Of a stretch of DNA of 64,000 nucleotides, positions 34,250 through 43,105 are shown piece after piece. The stretch is from Clostridiales bacterium. Lineage in GTDB: Bacteria; Bacillota; Clostridia; Christensenellales; Borkfalkiaceae. Both the position numbers and the translations under genes were made by a program. The stretch spans positions 186,001 through 250,000 of the forward strand of contig SVIP01000001.1 of the NCBI GenBank assembly GCA_015069425.1, read 5' to 3'. The notes beneath the pieces are model-generated. The model saw only the letters and a list, made by a program, of their open reading frames with translations. It was not told where the DNA came from and did no database searches. The first letter of the stretch is position 1, and every line of letters starts with the position of its first letter.

Positions 34250-37024
34250 CTACTTCTTAATCCAAGTAGGAATTCCGTCAACAATTTCCCAATACTCTTC
34301 ACTAAATGATGAGTAATCGTTTGTTGCACCTTGCATTGCCTCAACTGTCGCATATCTCGTTATACCTGCAATGTTATCATATATTGGATAACTACTTGTG
34401 CTTAAACCATAATAGTCATTTAACGGCATGTTTGATATTACGTAGTTATTTTTGAGAACGTCCGTATCGCCTACACTTTGATTCTTATCTACAATAGTTT
34501 CACTACCAAAGAATGATCCCTGATTATATTGAGCACCTAGCTTGCAAGCTAAAGCCTTAACTATTACATTTTCAATCACAGGATATTTCATACCACCATC
34601 AACAGTAGCAATAACTCCTCTAAAACCTGTTGAGCCATCTTCAACTTGAATATATACGTTCTTTATAACTGGACGTAAAGGAACTAACGGATTAGTATTC
34701 CAATCGTATTCACGAAGATGTTTCGAACTAATTACCGCAGCGTAATCTGCAGAAACGTTTTCAAAAGCAACGTTTGCGATTACTGCAGGGTATCTGATTT
34801 GACCAAACAATGAGCCATTTATATTATCACTTGCACCAGAAACGTTAAGATTTTTAACTGTGTAACCACGACCATCAAATATACCAGTAAATATATTATT
34901 CTGTCTAATACCGCCAGAAAGGTCTAAAGTTGTTCCTACACCAATATTTGCGCCTAAAGCATAAACACCATTTAAATCTTCTTGCGCTTTAAATAACTTT
35001 TCAAATTCTGTCTCATTGTCAATTACTTGACTGTATACTTTTACGTTAGTTAAAGTTGTTGTGCCTTTTTTTGAAGTAACCTTAACTGATATTGCAGGAA
35101 CTGCATCTTCAAACGTTGTTACGTATGATAAGTTGTCACCCGTCAAGGTTACTCGTTTCGTTGCGTTAATATTTGATGCTGTTATAGTTAATTCAGGGAG
35201 CACACCATCTGTTACTGCAAAGTTAACACCGTTAATTTCAATTGCGGTAATATCTTTTTCTTCAAATCCTAAACCACTTACGTCTAACTTTTTAGCACTT
35301 AAGTCAAATACTCTTTCCTTAGCATCTATTTCAGGAATAGAAGTCGTATTATTCCAAGCAGGAATTCCACTATCGGTATTCCAATAATCTTCACTAAATG
35401 ATGAGTAATCGTTTGTTGCACCTTGCATTGCCTCAACTGTAGCATATCTCTTTATGCCTGTATAGGTATCATATTCTGCAATACCCCAATAGTTATTTAA
35501 CTCTAAATTAGATATTACGTAGTTGTTTTTAAGAACACTTGTGTCTCCTGAGCTTTTTTCAACAAACCAGTCGCTTCCAAAGAAAGACCCTACATTTTCG
35601 TTAGCACCACCACGGTCACATTCTAACGCTTTTACTACAACGTTTTCAATTACTGGATAGAATGCAGATTGCACATCTTTTGTTGCAATAACTCCTCTAA
35701 AACCTGTTGAGCCATCTTTAACTTGAATATAGACGTTCTTTATAACTGGACGTTGTGGTACTGCACTACCAGTTGACCAATCATACATATTTTTTGTTAT
35801 AAGTTTATTACTAATTACGGCAGCGTAATCTGCGGTTACATTTTCAAAAGCAACGTTTTCAATTACTGCAGGGTATTTGATTTGACCAAATAATGAACCA
35901 TTTTTATTATCACTTGTGCCAGATACGTTAAGATTTGTTATAGTATATCCACAGCCGTCGAAAGTACCGGTAAATAAGCTATTTTGTCTAATACCGCCAG
36001 AAAGATTTACAGATTCAGCATCGATATTCTTTGCAAGCTTGTAATATCCATTTAATTCCTCATCAGGAGAATCAAAAATTGTTTTCAAATCCTCAGCACT
36101 GTCAATTATGCTTATGCACTTAACAGGAATTCTCTTTACGTTGCAGTTTTCATCGAATACAGAAAGATAAGCATCTTCACCAGATTCAACTTCGCCCACA
36201 CCTTCTAAAGTTAATACGTCTTGGCTAGCCTTTAACGTAACGGGTTTACCCTTCCATGCATAAGTAACGTCACTTTCTGCTTTATATCCTTGAAGTTGTC
36301 CACTTAAAACATCATAATATACCGTTTCATCAGATTCGGTTATGTTGCCAAGATACTGACCAATTAATTGGCTATCTGTCACATGTCCGTCGATTACAGC
36401 GGCGTCCATAATAGCACGCATAGAACGATCGGCTGTGCCACCATAGCCCTCCTTAACCTCTCCATTAACCTCTCCATATACTTTATAGAATGGTCTTGCT
36501 GTCAAGTCCATTTTAAATGCTTGTCTTAAGAGAGCTGCATCATCTTTTGTTTTAAGGTCTTCGTTGTTTTTAATGGCATCTAACATTTTATCAATATCAT
36601 ACATTACTGCTACTTGATATTCTGCATAACCGTCTTTAAACTCAATTTTATCTGAAATGTCAGAGTTTCCATTTCCTTTACTTAAGATAGGTAAAACTTC
36701 GGGGAAACTAGCGTTCAAAGCTTCAATGTTATCAATATCTTCAGTTGGCGCTATATACGCACCGAAATCAATCTTAGCGCCTTGACCATTAGCTTCAATT
36801 AAACTATTATACAAGCCCTCACCAACTACGATATTGTATCTTATTCCCGCAACTGTATCGTCAGTTCTAATTTGTGCACCAGTTACATAAAAATCTTTAC
36901 TCAATTCACCACTAGCACTAACTTTTGTCATATTCGGTGATAATAAAGTAATACCGAATAATACTACACAGGAAAAAAACGAACATAGTAATATCGTTAA
37001 AAATTTATTTTTGCCTTTAATCAT
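34250..37024 (-). CDS. Secreted GLUG-like repeat protein
   Basis: The start is the ATG at 37024, preceded by GGAGG; an upstream in-frame ATG at 37057 lies inside the small gene before it. A signal peptide ends near KVSASGE. A domain follows that begins GAQIRTDD and AGIRYNI, like the last domain of the protein at 1322-3475. Two near-identical modules (period about 364 residues) then carry GLUG-like FDGRGYT / SLFGQI repeats. The protein ends at a plain lysine tail with no sorting motif. It is probably an extracellular glycan-binding or adhesin-like protein, co-expressed with the small gene. Confidence 0.78.
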   Translation of the reverse strand: MIKGKNKFLTILLCSFFSCVVLFGITLLSPNMTKVSASGELSKDFYVTGAQIRTDDTVAGIRYNIVVGEGLYNSLIEANGQGAKIDFGAYIAPTEDIDNIEALNASFPEVLPILSKGNGNSDISDKIEFKDGYAEYQVAVMYDIDKMLDAIKNNEDLKTKDDAALLRQAFKMDLTARPFYKVYGEVNGEVKEGYGGTADRSMRAIMDAAVIDGHVTDSQLIGQYLGNITESDETVYYDVLSGQLQGYKAESDVTYAWKGKPVTLKASQDVLTLEGVGEVESGEDAYLSVFDENCNVKRIPVKCISIIDSAEDLKTIFDSPDEELNGYYKLAKNIDAESVNLSGGIRQNSLFTGTFDGCGYTITNLNVSGTSDNKNGSLFGQIKYPAVIENVAFENVTADYAAVISNKLITKNMYDWSTGSAVPQRPVIKNVYIQVKDGSTGFRGVIATKDVQSAFYPVIENVVVKALECDRGGANENVGSFFGSDWFVEKSSGDTSVLKNNYVISNLELNNYWGIAEYDTYTGIKRYATVEAMQGATNDYSSFSEDYWNTDSGIPAWNNTTSIPEIDAKERVFDLSAKKLDVSGLGFEEKDITAIEINGVNFAVTDGVLPELTITASNINATKRVTLTGDNLSYVTTFEDAVPAISVKVTSKKGTTTLTNVKVYSQVIDNETEFEKLFKAQEDLNGVYALGANIGVGTTLDLSGGIRQNNIFTGIFDGRGYTVKNLNVSGASDNINGSLFGQIRYPAVIANVAFENVSADYAAVISSKHLREYDWNTNPLVPLRPVIKNVYIQVEDGSTGFRGVIATVDGGMKYPVIENVIVKALACKLGAQYNQGSFFGSETIVDKNQSVGDTDVLKNNYVISNMPLNDYYGLSTSSYPIYDNIAGITRYATVEAMQGATNDYSSFSEEYWEIVDGIPTWIKK
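34262..35000. repeat. Module repeat, copy 1 (GLUG-like)
   Basis: This aligns with 35354-36092 at an offset of 1092 bp; for example, the bases encoding SSFSE are shared around 34300 and 35393. It is an in-gene tandem repeat. Confidence 0.8.
35354..36092. repeat. Module repeat, copy 2 (GLUG-like)
   Basis: This is the partner of 34262-35000 in the same secreted protein. Identity is high but not perfect. Confidence 0.8.
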
Positions 37025-37164
37025 AAGCTTTTTTCCTCCTCTTCTGTAGCCAACCAATTTATATTATAATTACCAATCCCTAGCCTTGACGTCAATATTA
37101 CGTCTTCAAAATTTGCATGCATATAAATATCTGGTTGGACGTAAATTTTTTTGAAGTTTTTCAT
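37021..37164 (-). CDS. Small peptide gene (47 aa) coupled to secreted repeat protein
   Basis: A 47-codon frame has AAGGAG six bases before its ATG (37164). Its TGA stop overlaps the ATG of the large secreted protein by four bases (ATGA), the classic layout for translational coupling. The peptide starts MKNFKKIYVQPD, has EDVILTS in mid-peptide, and then GIGNYNINWL before an acidic tail. The last block nearly repeats GVGDFNINWL at the C-terminus of the protein encoded at 37330. It has no signal peptide. Function is unknown; layout and ribosome site make it a real gene. Confidence 0.7.
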   Translation of the reverse strand: MKNFKKIYVQPDIYMHANFEDVILTSRLGIGNYNINWLATEEEEKSL

Positions 37165-37207
37165 AAATTACTCCTTTTTAATTTTTTATATTTGCAAAAA
37201 TACTATG

Positions 37208-37274
37208 CTAAACAACAATACACTCTACACACACGTTATAATTACTATTGTGTGTGGCTATTTTTACCTCCTTT
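37208..37274 (-). other. Strong ribosome site without a normal start codon, and hairpin
   Basis: On the minus strand AAAGGAGGT (37274-37266) is followed five bases later by ATA instead of ATG (37261). The frame from that ATA runs 17 codons to TAG (37208) and contains two Cys. The same region can form a CACACAC/GTGTGTG hairpin. It may be a decayed small gene or a non-canonical start. Confidence 0.3.
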
Positions 37275-37429
37275 ATATTTTTATATTGCATTTAGCATAA
37301 AGCCACGTTATTTAAGTTTCCTTTTGTTATTAAGACACTGCTTTTAACCAATTTATATTAAAGTCACCAACACCAAAATCTGTCGGCAACGGTGGTAATA
37401 TCGGGTCGTCTTCAAGATCGCCTCCCCAA

Positions 37430-38524
37430 ACAGGTATTCCACCGTCAACCACTGTCCAACAATAGTTAAACGTAGAATAGTCATTTCCCGCTGCTCTCAT
37501 TGCTGTAATACTGTCATATCTCTTAATATCTCCAAAAATATATGCCTCTGCATTCTTAAACGTCGTTATATACTCTCTTGATATCAAATAACAGTCATTT
37601 GCAACTATTGAATCTTTAGTTAAATAATCAGTATATCCGATAAATGCGCCTTTTGCGGTTGTTGTATCGTCTCCCGTTATATTTCCCGTATACTCTACAA
37701 TTACGTTGTTTAACCTTACGTGTCCTTTTGTTGTATTAGGTCCATGACCTACTATGCCATAGAAATCTGTGGTTTCTTCTGATACTTTCACGTATACGTT
37801 ACTTATCATCGGCGCTGGATATCCGCCAAAATCACATAAGTTATATCCTGCACTTGCTGCTATTACCGAAGAGCCGTTTGCCGTTACGTTAACTATCCCT
37901 AAATTTCTTACTACTGCATTTGCTGACATAGAGCCAAAAAGTGAACCTATTTTGCTAGTCGACGATGAAATGTTAAGATTGCTTATCGTATATCCCATAC
38001 CGTCAAATATACCAGTAAATATTTGATGTTCTCTCTTCGCACCAGTTAGTGTTATCGTGCTTGCATCAATATCATTGCTCAATGCATAATACCCACCTAA
38101 CGCTCCTGACTGTCCGAAAAATGCCTCAAGTTCATCAGGTGTACTAATTACGTCGCTATAAACGTGTACGTTATTAAGAATAAAATACCCATCATTTGTG
38201 TAAATTTTAAACTTTAATGCATCAAAATATTTTCCGTCTGCACTTTTTGTTAGAACTATAGGTTCTTCTATACCTCTTATTGTCAATTGGAGAGTGTATT
38301 CTGAATTATGTGCAAAGTTCTCAGCGCCCTTAGTTGAGTGCAATAGAGTCATAGACGGGAACACACCGTTAGGTGTTTCGAGTTTAGAGCCATTAATTTC
38401 AACAGCGACTATTTCAGATTGTGTTACGTTAATTCCAGTTAAATCAAGCGTTCCATCAGTTGTCGAATATGCTCTATTCATATTATCAACAGGAATGGTA
38501 GACGTACCAGAAAGTTTCTTCCAT
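37430..38524. repeat. Tandem module repeat, copy 1
   Basis: This ~1.1-kb unit matches 38525-39457 at a 1095-bp offset; several stretches of over 100 bp are nearly identical. Confidence 0.85.
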
Positions 38525-39457
38525 ACTGGTATTCCACCGCCAACCACTGTCCAACAATAGTTAAACGTAGAATAGTCATTTCCCGCTGCTCTCATTGCTG
38601 TTATACTGTCATATCTCTTAATATTTCCAAAAGTATATGCTTCTGCATTATTAAACGTCGTTATATACTCTCTTGATATCAAATAACAGTCATTTGCAAC
38701 TATTGAAACTTCAGTTAAATAATCAGTATATCCGATAAATGCGCCTTTTGCTGTTTTTGTATCGTCTCCCGTTATATTTCCCGTATACTCTACAATTACG
38801 TTGTTTAATCTTGCATGTCCTTTTGTTGCATTAGGGCCATGACCTACTATGCCATAGAAATCTGTGGTTTCTTCTGATACTTTAACGTATACGTTACTTA
38901 TCATCGGCGCTGGATATCCGCCAAAATCACATAAGTTATATCCTGCACCTGCTGCTATTACCGAAGAGCCGTTTGCCGTTACGTTAACTATTCCTAAATT
39001 TCTTACTACTGCATTTGAATCCAAAACACCGAATAACGAACCCTTATTTGACGTTGCTGTTGAAATGTCAAGATTACTTATCGTATATCCCATACCGTCA
39101 AATATGCCCGTAAACATTTGATTTCCTCTCTTCGCACCAGTTAGTGTTACCGTACTTGCATCAATATGTTCACCTAATGCATAATAACCGTTCAATTTTC
39201 CTTTTTGCCCAAAAATAGAGTATAAATCTTGAACGTCTGTTATCAATTGACTAAACACTTGAACGTTTTTAAGTTCGTATATATAACCGCTGTCCATATA
39301 TAAAGTCATACTAACCGCCTCAAACCCTCTTTTATTTGAAAGTTCAGTTAAGGTTATAGGATTTAAAAGTCCTTCAACTGTTAGTTGCAAAGTGTATTTA
39401 TCGTTATGTTCTAAATTCGCAGCGCCCTCTGTTGAATGTACCAATTCCATCTTTGGA
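38525..39457. repeat. Tandem module repeat, copy 2 (truncated)
   Basis: This is the partner of 37430-38524. Its homology stops near 39457, at the head-to-head junction. Confidence 0.85.
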
Positions 39458-39475
39458 AATTGTTTAAAGGTGATT
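39457..39475. other. Head-to-head truncation junction
   Basis: At this point a minus-strand repeat-protein gene and a plus-strand beta-helix gene both lose their N-terminal coding parts. No promoter, ribosome site or signal peptide exists for either. A deletion, an inversion endpoint or an assembly join would all give this picture. Confidence 0.7.
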
Positions 39476-40581
39476 ACATAGGTCAAAACAGAAATTTAAA
39501 AGATGGGCTTTATGCATCCGATGAGCAGTCATGGGCGTACTCATTTGGAGCAATGCGTTTTAAAAATGCGGATAATTGTAGCATTTATGATTGTGAATTT
39601 TATGCATTAGGCTTATATGCTATAGAATTAATCTCAGCTTGCCAAAACATTAGAGTGGAAAAATGTGACATTCATGATTTAGGTGGAGGTGGCATTAAAG
39701 TTCTCGGTGCAGACAAAAGCCAAGCAAAAGAACAGCAATGTACTCACAACGTGTTCAGTAACAATCATATTTACCGTTGTGGTAGACGCTATTACGCATC
39801 TTGCGGTATATTATTGTGTCATTCTTCTTATAACGAAATTTCAAACAATACTGTACACGATATAAATTATACAGGTATTTCAGTTGGCTGGATATGGGGA
39901 TATGACGACAGTAATTCTCACTCAAATTTAATAAAGCATAACCACGTTTACAACATAGGTATGGGTCCCCTTTCAGACATGGGTGCAATATATCTTCTAG
40001 GGAAACAACCAGGTACTGTCGTACAATACAATATAGTGCACGACGTCTTATCTAAACACGGCGGTACGTATGGGTTATATGCAGATGAAGGAACTTCTTA
40101 CGTAACCTTTGAAAACAACGTAGTATATAACACAATGCTTGCTTCTATGCACGTACACCTAGGCAATGAAAATGTAATAAGAAACAACGTCTTTGCTTTT
40201 GGAAAACGAAACATTATAAACGTATCTATGCGTGAAAACCATAACATCGCACTGTTTGAAGAAAACGTATTTATTGCAGAAGAAGAAAAAATTTATGGTA
40301 ATTCTTATAAAGATAACGTTTATCCAAACCCCTCTTTCTATTCAGATAATAATTTAATAATTGGTCTAAATAAAAAGCCACTCATTACAAAAATAGGCAC
40401 GTCTAGCAAAGAAATTTATTTAGACAAATGGAAGTCCGTATATGGTTTAGATAAAAATAGTAAAACCGTAATATTTAAGCAAAATTTACACGAATATTTT
40501 GACAATATACCATTTTATATCGAAAAAATTGGGATAGAAGAAACAGTAAAAAAAGTATTGAAAAAATTTAAGAATAATTAA
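39470..40581 (+). pseudogene. Right-handed parallel beta-helix protein, 5' end lost
   Basis: From GDYIGQNRNLKDG onward the frame matches beta-helix glycan-processing proteins (GH141-like or pectate-lyase-like): repeated asparagine-ladder turns such as NCSIYDCEF, SYNEISNNTVHDI, HSNLIKHNHVYNIG and NNVVYNTM. The nominal ATG at 39436 lies in sequence that is homologous to the opposite-strand repeat protein and has no ribosome site, so the true N-terminus is missing. Family members are usually several hundred residues longer. The C-terminal part appears intact, ending at a terminator. Substrate is unknown. Confidence 0.72.
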
Positions 40582-40587
40582 AATATT

Positions 40588-40621
40588 AAAAAATTCTCGC
40601 TCAGCAGAGCGAGAATTTTTT
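40588..40621 (+). terminator. Intrinsic terminator
   Basis: AAATTCTCGCTC with AGCA loop and its complement, followed by T-run, lies just after the beta-helix frame. Confidence 0.85.
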
Positions 40622-40679
40622 AATTAATTCATATTTTAGAGGACTGTTTTGATTTTTATAATTTTAATAATTAGTAATA

Positions 40680-41993
40680 TTATTTGTTTTTCAACTCATC
40701 AATATATACGTTTCTATCTGAAACTCTAGATAAATCTGCTGCATACACACACAAATGTCCGTTTACAGAATCATCTAACGAGGTGCAACTTATAGATGGT
40801 TCAGCACCTAGCATATAATTTACAAAGTCATGCGCAAGCAACTCGTCGCCACCAAAATGGCCACCCGATTCACTCTGGTCTCTATTCTTAAAATCTATAA
40901 CTCTTTCTTTGCCTTTATCGATATTTTTGCGATTAACATCATCGAAAGTTCTAATATAAATCTTTCCGTCGCCACCCCAGCCTTCGATTTCTCCGTGTGT
41001 GCCGAGAATATAAAATGATCTTCCTGCTCTTTGTGCTGAACACAATAGTCCGTGAGTAGCGGTTGAACCATTCTCAAACTCTATCATAACTGCTTGATGG
41101 TCAACTACGTTGGCGTTAGTTTTATATGCACATTCACCGTGAGGATTATAAGTTTTCAAGGATTCAATTCTTTCCTCATTGGAAACTTCATACCACTCTT
41201 TTCCTGTGCATTGCCAAGGATATTGTCCTAAATAGTCATTACTTTCTAAACACATCATTTTTGCTGAATATTGACAAGTATCAACAAGTGGACAATCGAC
41301 AATGCATCTATTACCTGATTCTTTCGGGGCTTTTTCTGGTATTATAAAATTTCTACCACCAAAACTAGAAACTTTTTTGGGTTTAGTAGCGTTATTAAAC
41401 CAACAGATTAAGTCTATGTCATGAGAACATTTTGCTAACAACATAGACGAGCCACATTCTTGTTCGTTGTTCCACTTGCCCCTTATGTACGAGATGCAGT
41501 TATGTGCAACACCTACACGTTCGGTTGTTTCAATATGAACAACTTCGCCTATTTCTCCGTTTAAGATAGCTTTTTTTGCTTCTTTATAAAAATCTGAATA
41601 CCTAAGAACGTGACACACCATAACTTTATTATGATATTTGTCAACTATTTCTTTTAATTTTAATAAATCTTTTGCATTATTTGTTATGGGCTTTTCCAAA
41701 AGCAAATCATAGCCTTGTTCTAAAAATGGTATAGAAGTTTCAATATGCAAATTGTCCATTGTACCATTAATTACGCAATCTGCAATTTTCCCCAACTTTA
41801 AAACTTCATCAATATGTCTAAAACATCTTTCATCTGGTACGTTAAATTTAGATTTGTTTAATTCTAAAATATGCTCGTCGGGATCTACTATCGCAACAAT
41901 TTTAAATTTATCTGAATATTTTATTGCCGTTTCGGCATATTCTCTTGCTCTATGTCCACATCCAACTATAATTGCGGTTACTTGATCTTTCAT
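40680..41993 (-). CDS. Gfo/Idh/MocA oxidoreductase with cysteine-rich insert
   Basis: A Rossmann motif (VGCGHRAREYAETA) and the EKPI motif identify the Gfo/Idh/MocA family. At about residues 230-250 a cluster CIVDCPLVDTCQYSAKMMC occurs, found in a subset of these proteins and likely a metal-site or structural loop. The 437-residue length is longer than the 330-360 typical of plain members. It has its own promoter (TTTACA-16-TATAAT) divergent from an AraC gene, with the TTGCATT-type motif upstream. The substrate is probably a sugar or glycoside; it is not readable from sequence. Confidence 0.87.
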   Translation of the reverse strand: MKDQVTAIIVGCGHRAREYAETAIKYSDKFKIVAIVDPDEHILELNKSKFNVPDERCFRHIDEVLKLGKIADCVINGTMDNLHIETSIPFLEQGYDLLLEKPITNNAKDLLKLKEIVDKYHNKVMVCHVLRYSDFYKEAKKAILNGEIGEVVHIETTERVGVAHNCISYIRGKWNNEQECGSSMLLAKCSHDIDLICWFNNATKPKKVSSFGGRNFIIPEKAPKESGNRCIVDCPLVDTCQYSAKMMCLESNDYLGQYPWQCTGKEWYEVSNEERIESLKTYNPHGECAYKTNANVVDHQAVMIEFENGSTATHGLLCSAQRAGRSFYILGTHGEIEGWGGDGKIYIRTFDDVNRKNIDKGKERVIDFKNRDQSESGGHFGGDELLAHDFVNYMLGAEPSISCTSLDDSVNGHLCVYAADLSRVSDRNVYIDELKNK

Positions 41994-42026
41994 ATAAACA
42001 CCTTGTCGAATAAATTTTATACACTA

Positions 42027-42054
42027 ATTATATCACTAAAAAATCAAATGTAAA
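42027..42054 (-). promoter_or_regulatory. Promoter of 41993 gene
   Basis: On the minus strand TTTACA (42054-42049), 16 bp and TATAAT (42032-42027) lie upstream of the ATG at 41993. Confidence 0.65.
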
Positions 42055-42074
42055 TTGCTATTTCAACAAAAAAC

Positions 42075-42091
42075 ATTGCAATTTTTGCATT
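42075..42091. promoter_or_regulatory. TTGCATT-type operator candidate
   Basis: ATTGCAA (42075-42081) and TTGCATT (42085-42091) lie between divergent promoters, 20-37 bp upstream of the minus -35. The same hexamer recurs at 43005-43031, 45082-45110 and 50745-50771. Confidence 0.4.
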
Positions 42092-42107
42092 ATTATATTT
42101 AATTTCC

Positions 42108-42137
42108 TTGTCAACTAAAAAAGGAATATGCTATAAT
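42108..42137 (+). promoter_or_regulatory. Promoter of AraC gene at 42144 (leaderless arrangement)
   Basis: TTGTCA (42108-42113), 18 bp and TATAAT (42132-42137) end six bases before the ATG at 42144. No ribosome site lies between. Confidence 0.65.
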
Positions 42138-42143
42138 TAAAAT

Positions 42144-42953
42144 ATGATTTATTCGTTTAAAGAAAATTATCATTTAGAACACAAAATTTCACCAGTTTCA
42201 AAAAAGGAACATTATATTAACCATATGCACCTTGAATGGGAATTGTACTACCTTGTAAACGGTAGCACAAATTTTTTTGTAAACAATACGACTTATCAGT
42301 TAAAGGCTGGAGATTTATTACTTATTAAGCCAACAATGTTTCACTTCTCCATGCCAAAAAACAACGAGGTTTACGAAAGAATATTGATAACTTTCCCAAA
42401 CGATATAATTCCACCTTTTTTACTGGAAAAACTTAATGAATTGCCATCGTTTTTTTCTCCACACAATTCAGAACTTATTAACACTTTATTTATGTCGTTA
42501 TCAGAAACCGCACAAACATATTCAACTGAAGATGCCGCCGTTGCTGTAACCAACATTGTAAATATCATATTATTACAATTAAAATATTATCATTCATCAT
42601 ATATCCCCTCTACACAATCTACAATAACTAATCCACTACTTAAGGATATACTTGATTATATAGAAAACAATATATTTGAATGTTCTAACTTAGAGGATTT
42701 AGCTAAACATTTTTATATTTCAACATCGTGGCTTTCTCATACTTTTAAACAAAATTTAAATATTTCACCTAAACAATATATAAATTTTAAGAAAATTTTA
42801 CACGCCCAAAAACTTATACACACAGGTGCCTCACCATCTTCTGTATATCAAACTCTTGGGTTTAACGATTATTCAACGTTTTATCGTTTATATAAAAAAT
42901 TCCTTAAAAACTCACCTCAAATAGATAATAAGAAAAAAAACAAAAATAAATAA
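42144..42953 (+). CDS. AraC-family transcriptional regulator
   Basis: The N-terminal half is a cupin sensing domain (HLEWELYYLVNGSTNFFVN, KAGDLLLIKPTMFH). The C-terminal AraC domain (~165-260) has a HTH with STSWLSHTFKQNLNISPKQYI and GFNDYSTFYRLYKKFLK. Its predicted transcription start coincides with the start codon. It is divergent from the Gfo/Idh/MocA gene at 41993 and is likely its regulator. The protein ends in a lysine-rich tail. Confidence 0.92.
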   Translation: MIYSFKENYHLEHKISPVSKKEHYINHMHLEWELYYLVNGSTNFFVNNTTYQLKAGDLLLIKPTMFHFSMPKNNEVYERILITFPNDIIPPFLLEKLNELPSFFSPHNSELINTLFMSLSETAQTYSTEDAAVAVTNIVNIILLQLKYYHSSYIPSTQSTITNPLLKDILDYIENNIFECSNLEDLAKHFYISTSWLSHTFKQNLNISPKQYINFKKILHAQKLIHTGASPSSVYQTLGFNDYSTFYRLYKKFLKNSPQIDNKKKNKNK

Positions 42954-42960
42954 ACGTAAT

Positions 42961-43002
42961 CAAGTCTGTTTAGCTACTAAATGTAATTAAACAGACTTGT
43001 TT
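42961..43002 (+). terminator. Intrinsic terminator
   Basis: CAAGTCTGTTTA pairs with TAAACAGACTTG across a 15-base loop, followed by TTTTATT. It ends the AraC gene. Confidence 0.85.
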
Positions 43003-43004
43003 TA

Positions 43005-43031
43005 TTGCACAAAACGCAATCTTTTATGCAA
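43005..43031. promoter_or_regulatory. TTGCA-type inverted motif upstream of lipoprotein gene
   Basis: TTGCA (43005-43009) and TGCAA (43027-43031) face each other with 22-bp spacing upstream of the -35 at 43041. Confidence 0.35.
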
Positions 43032-43040
43032 TTTTAGCAC

Positions 43041-43068
43041 TTTACTCCAATTTTCCGTGTGTTATAAT
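43041..43068 (+). promoter_or_regulatory. Promoter of lipoprotein gene
   Basis: TTTACT (43041-43046), 16 bp and TATAAT (43063-43068) precede a GGAAGAGG ribosome site. Confidence 0.6.
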
Positions 43069-43105
43069 TATAAAAACATTTATTTATTAAACGGAAGAGG
43101 TGTAC

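Larger units (their letters stand above)
37330..39465 (-). pseudogene. Secreted GLUG-like repeat protein, 5' end lost
   Basis: The frame has no true start: the only early start-like codon is a TTG at 39486 with no ribosome site, and no signal peptide is present. Homology to the second module runs back to about 39457 (FPKMELVHST), then switches to sequence that belongs to the plus-strand beta-helix gene. Two near-identical modules (period 1095 bp) carry GLUG-like FTGIFDGMGYT/SLFG motifs. The C-terminus ends GVGDFNINWLKAVS, like the small peptide at 37021-37164. It was probably a surface protein before truncation; it may still be transcribed from outside. Confidence 0.75.

Noticed and set aside
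37430-39457. CRISPR-like or other small repeat arrays
   Set aside because: The repeats are ~1.1-kb coding modules, not short spaced repeats; no cas-like gene is present anywhere in the window.
39436-39469. ATG at 39436 as a true start of the beta-helix protein
   Set aside because: These codons lie in sequence homologous to the opposite-strand repeat protein and no ribosome site precedes them.
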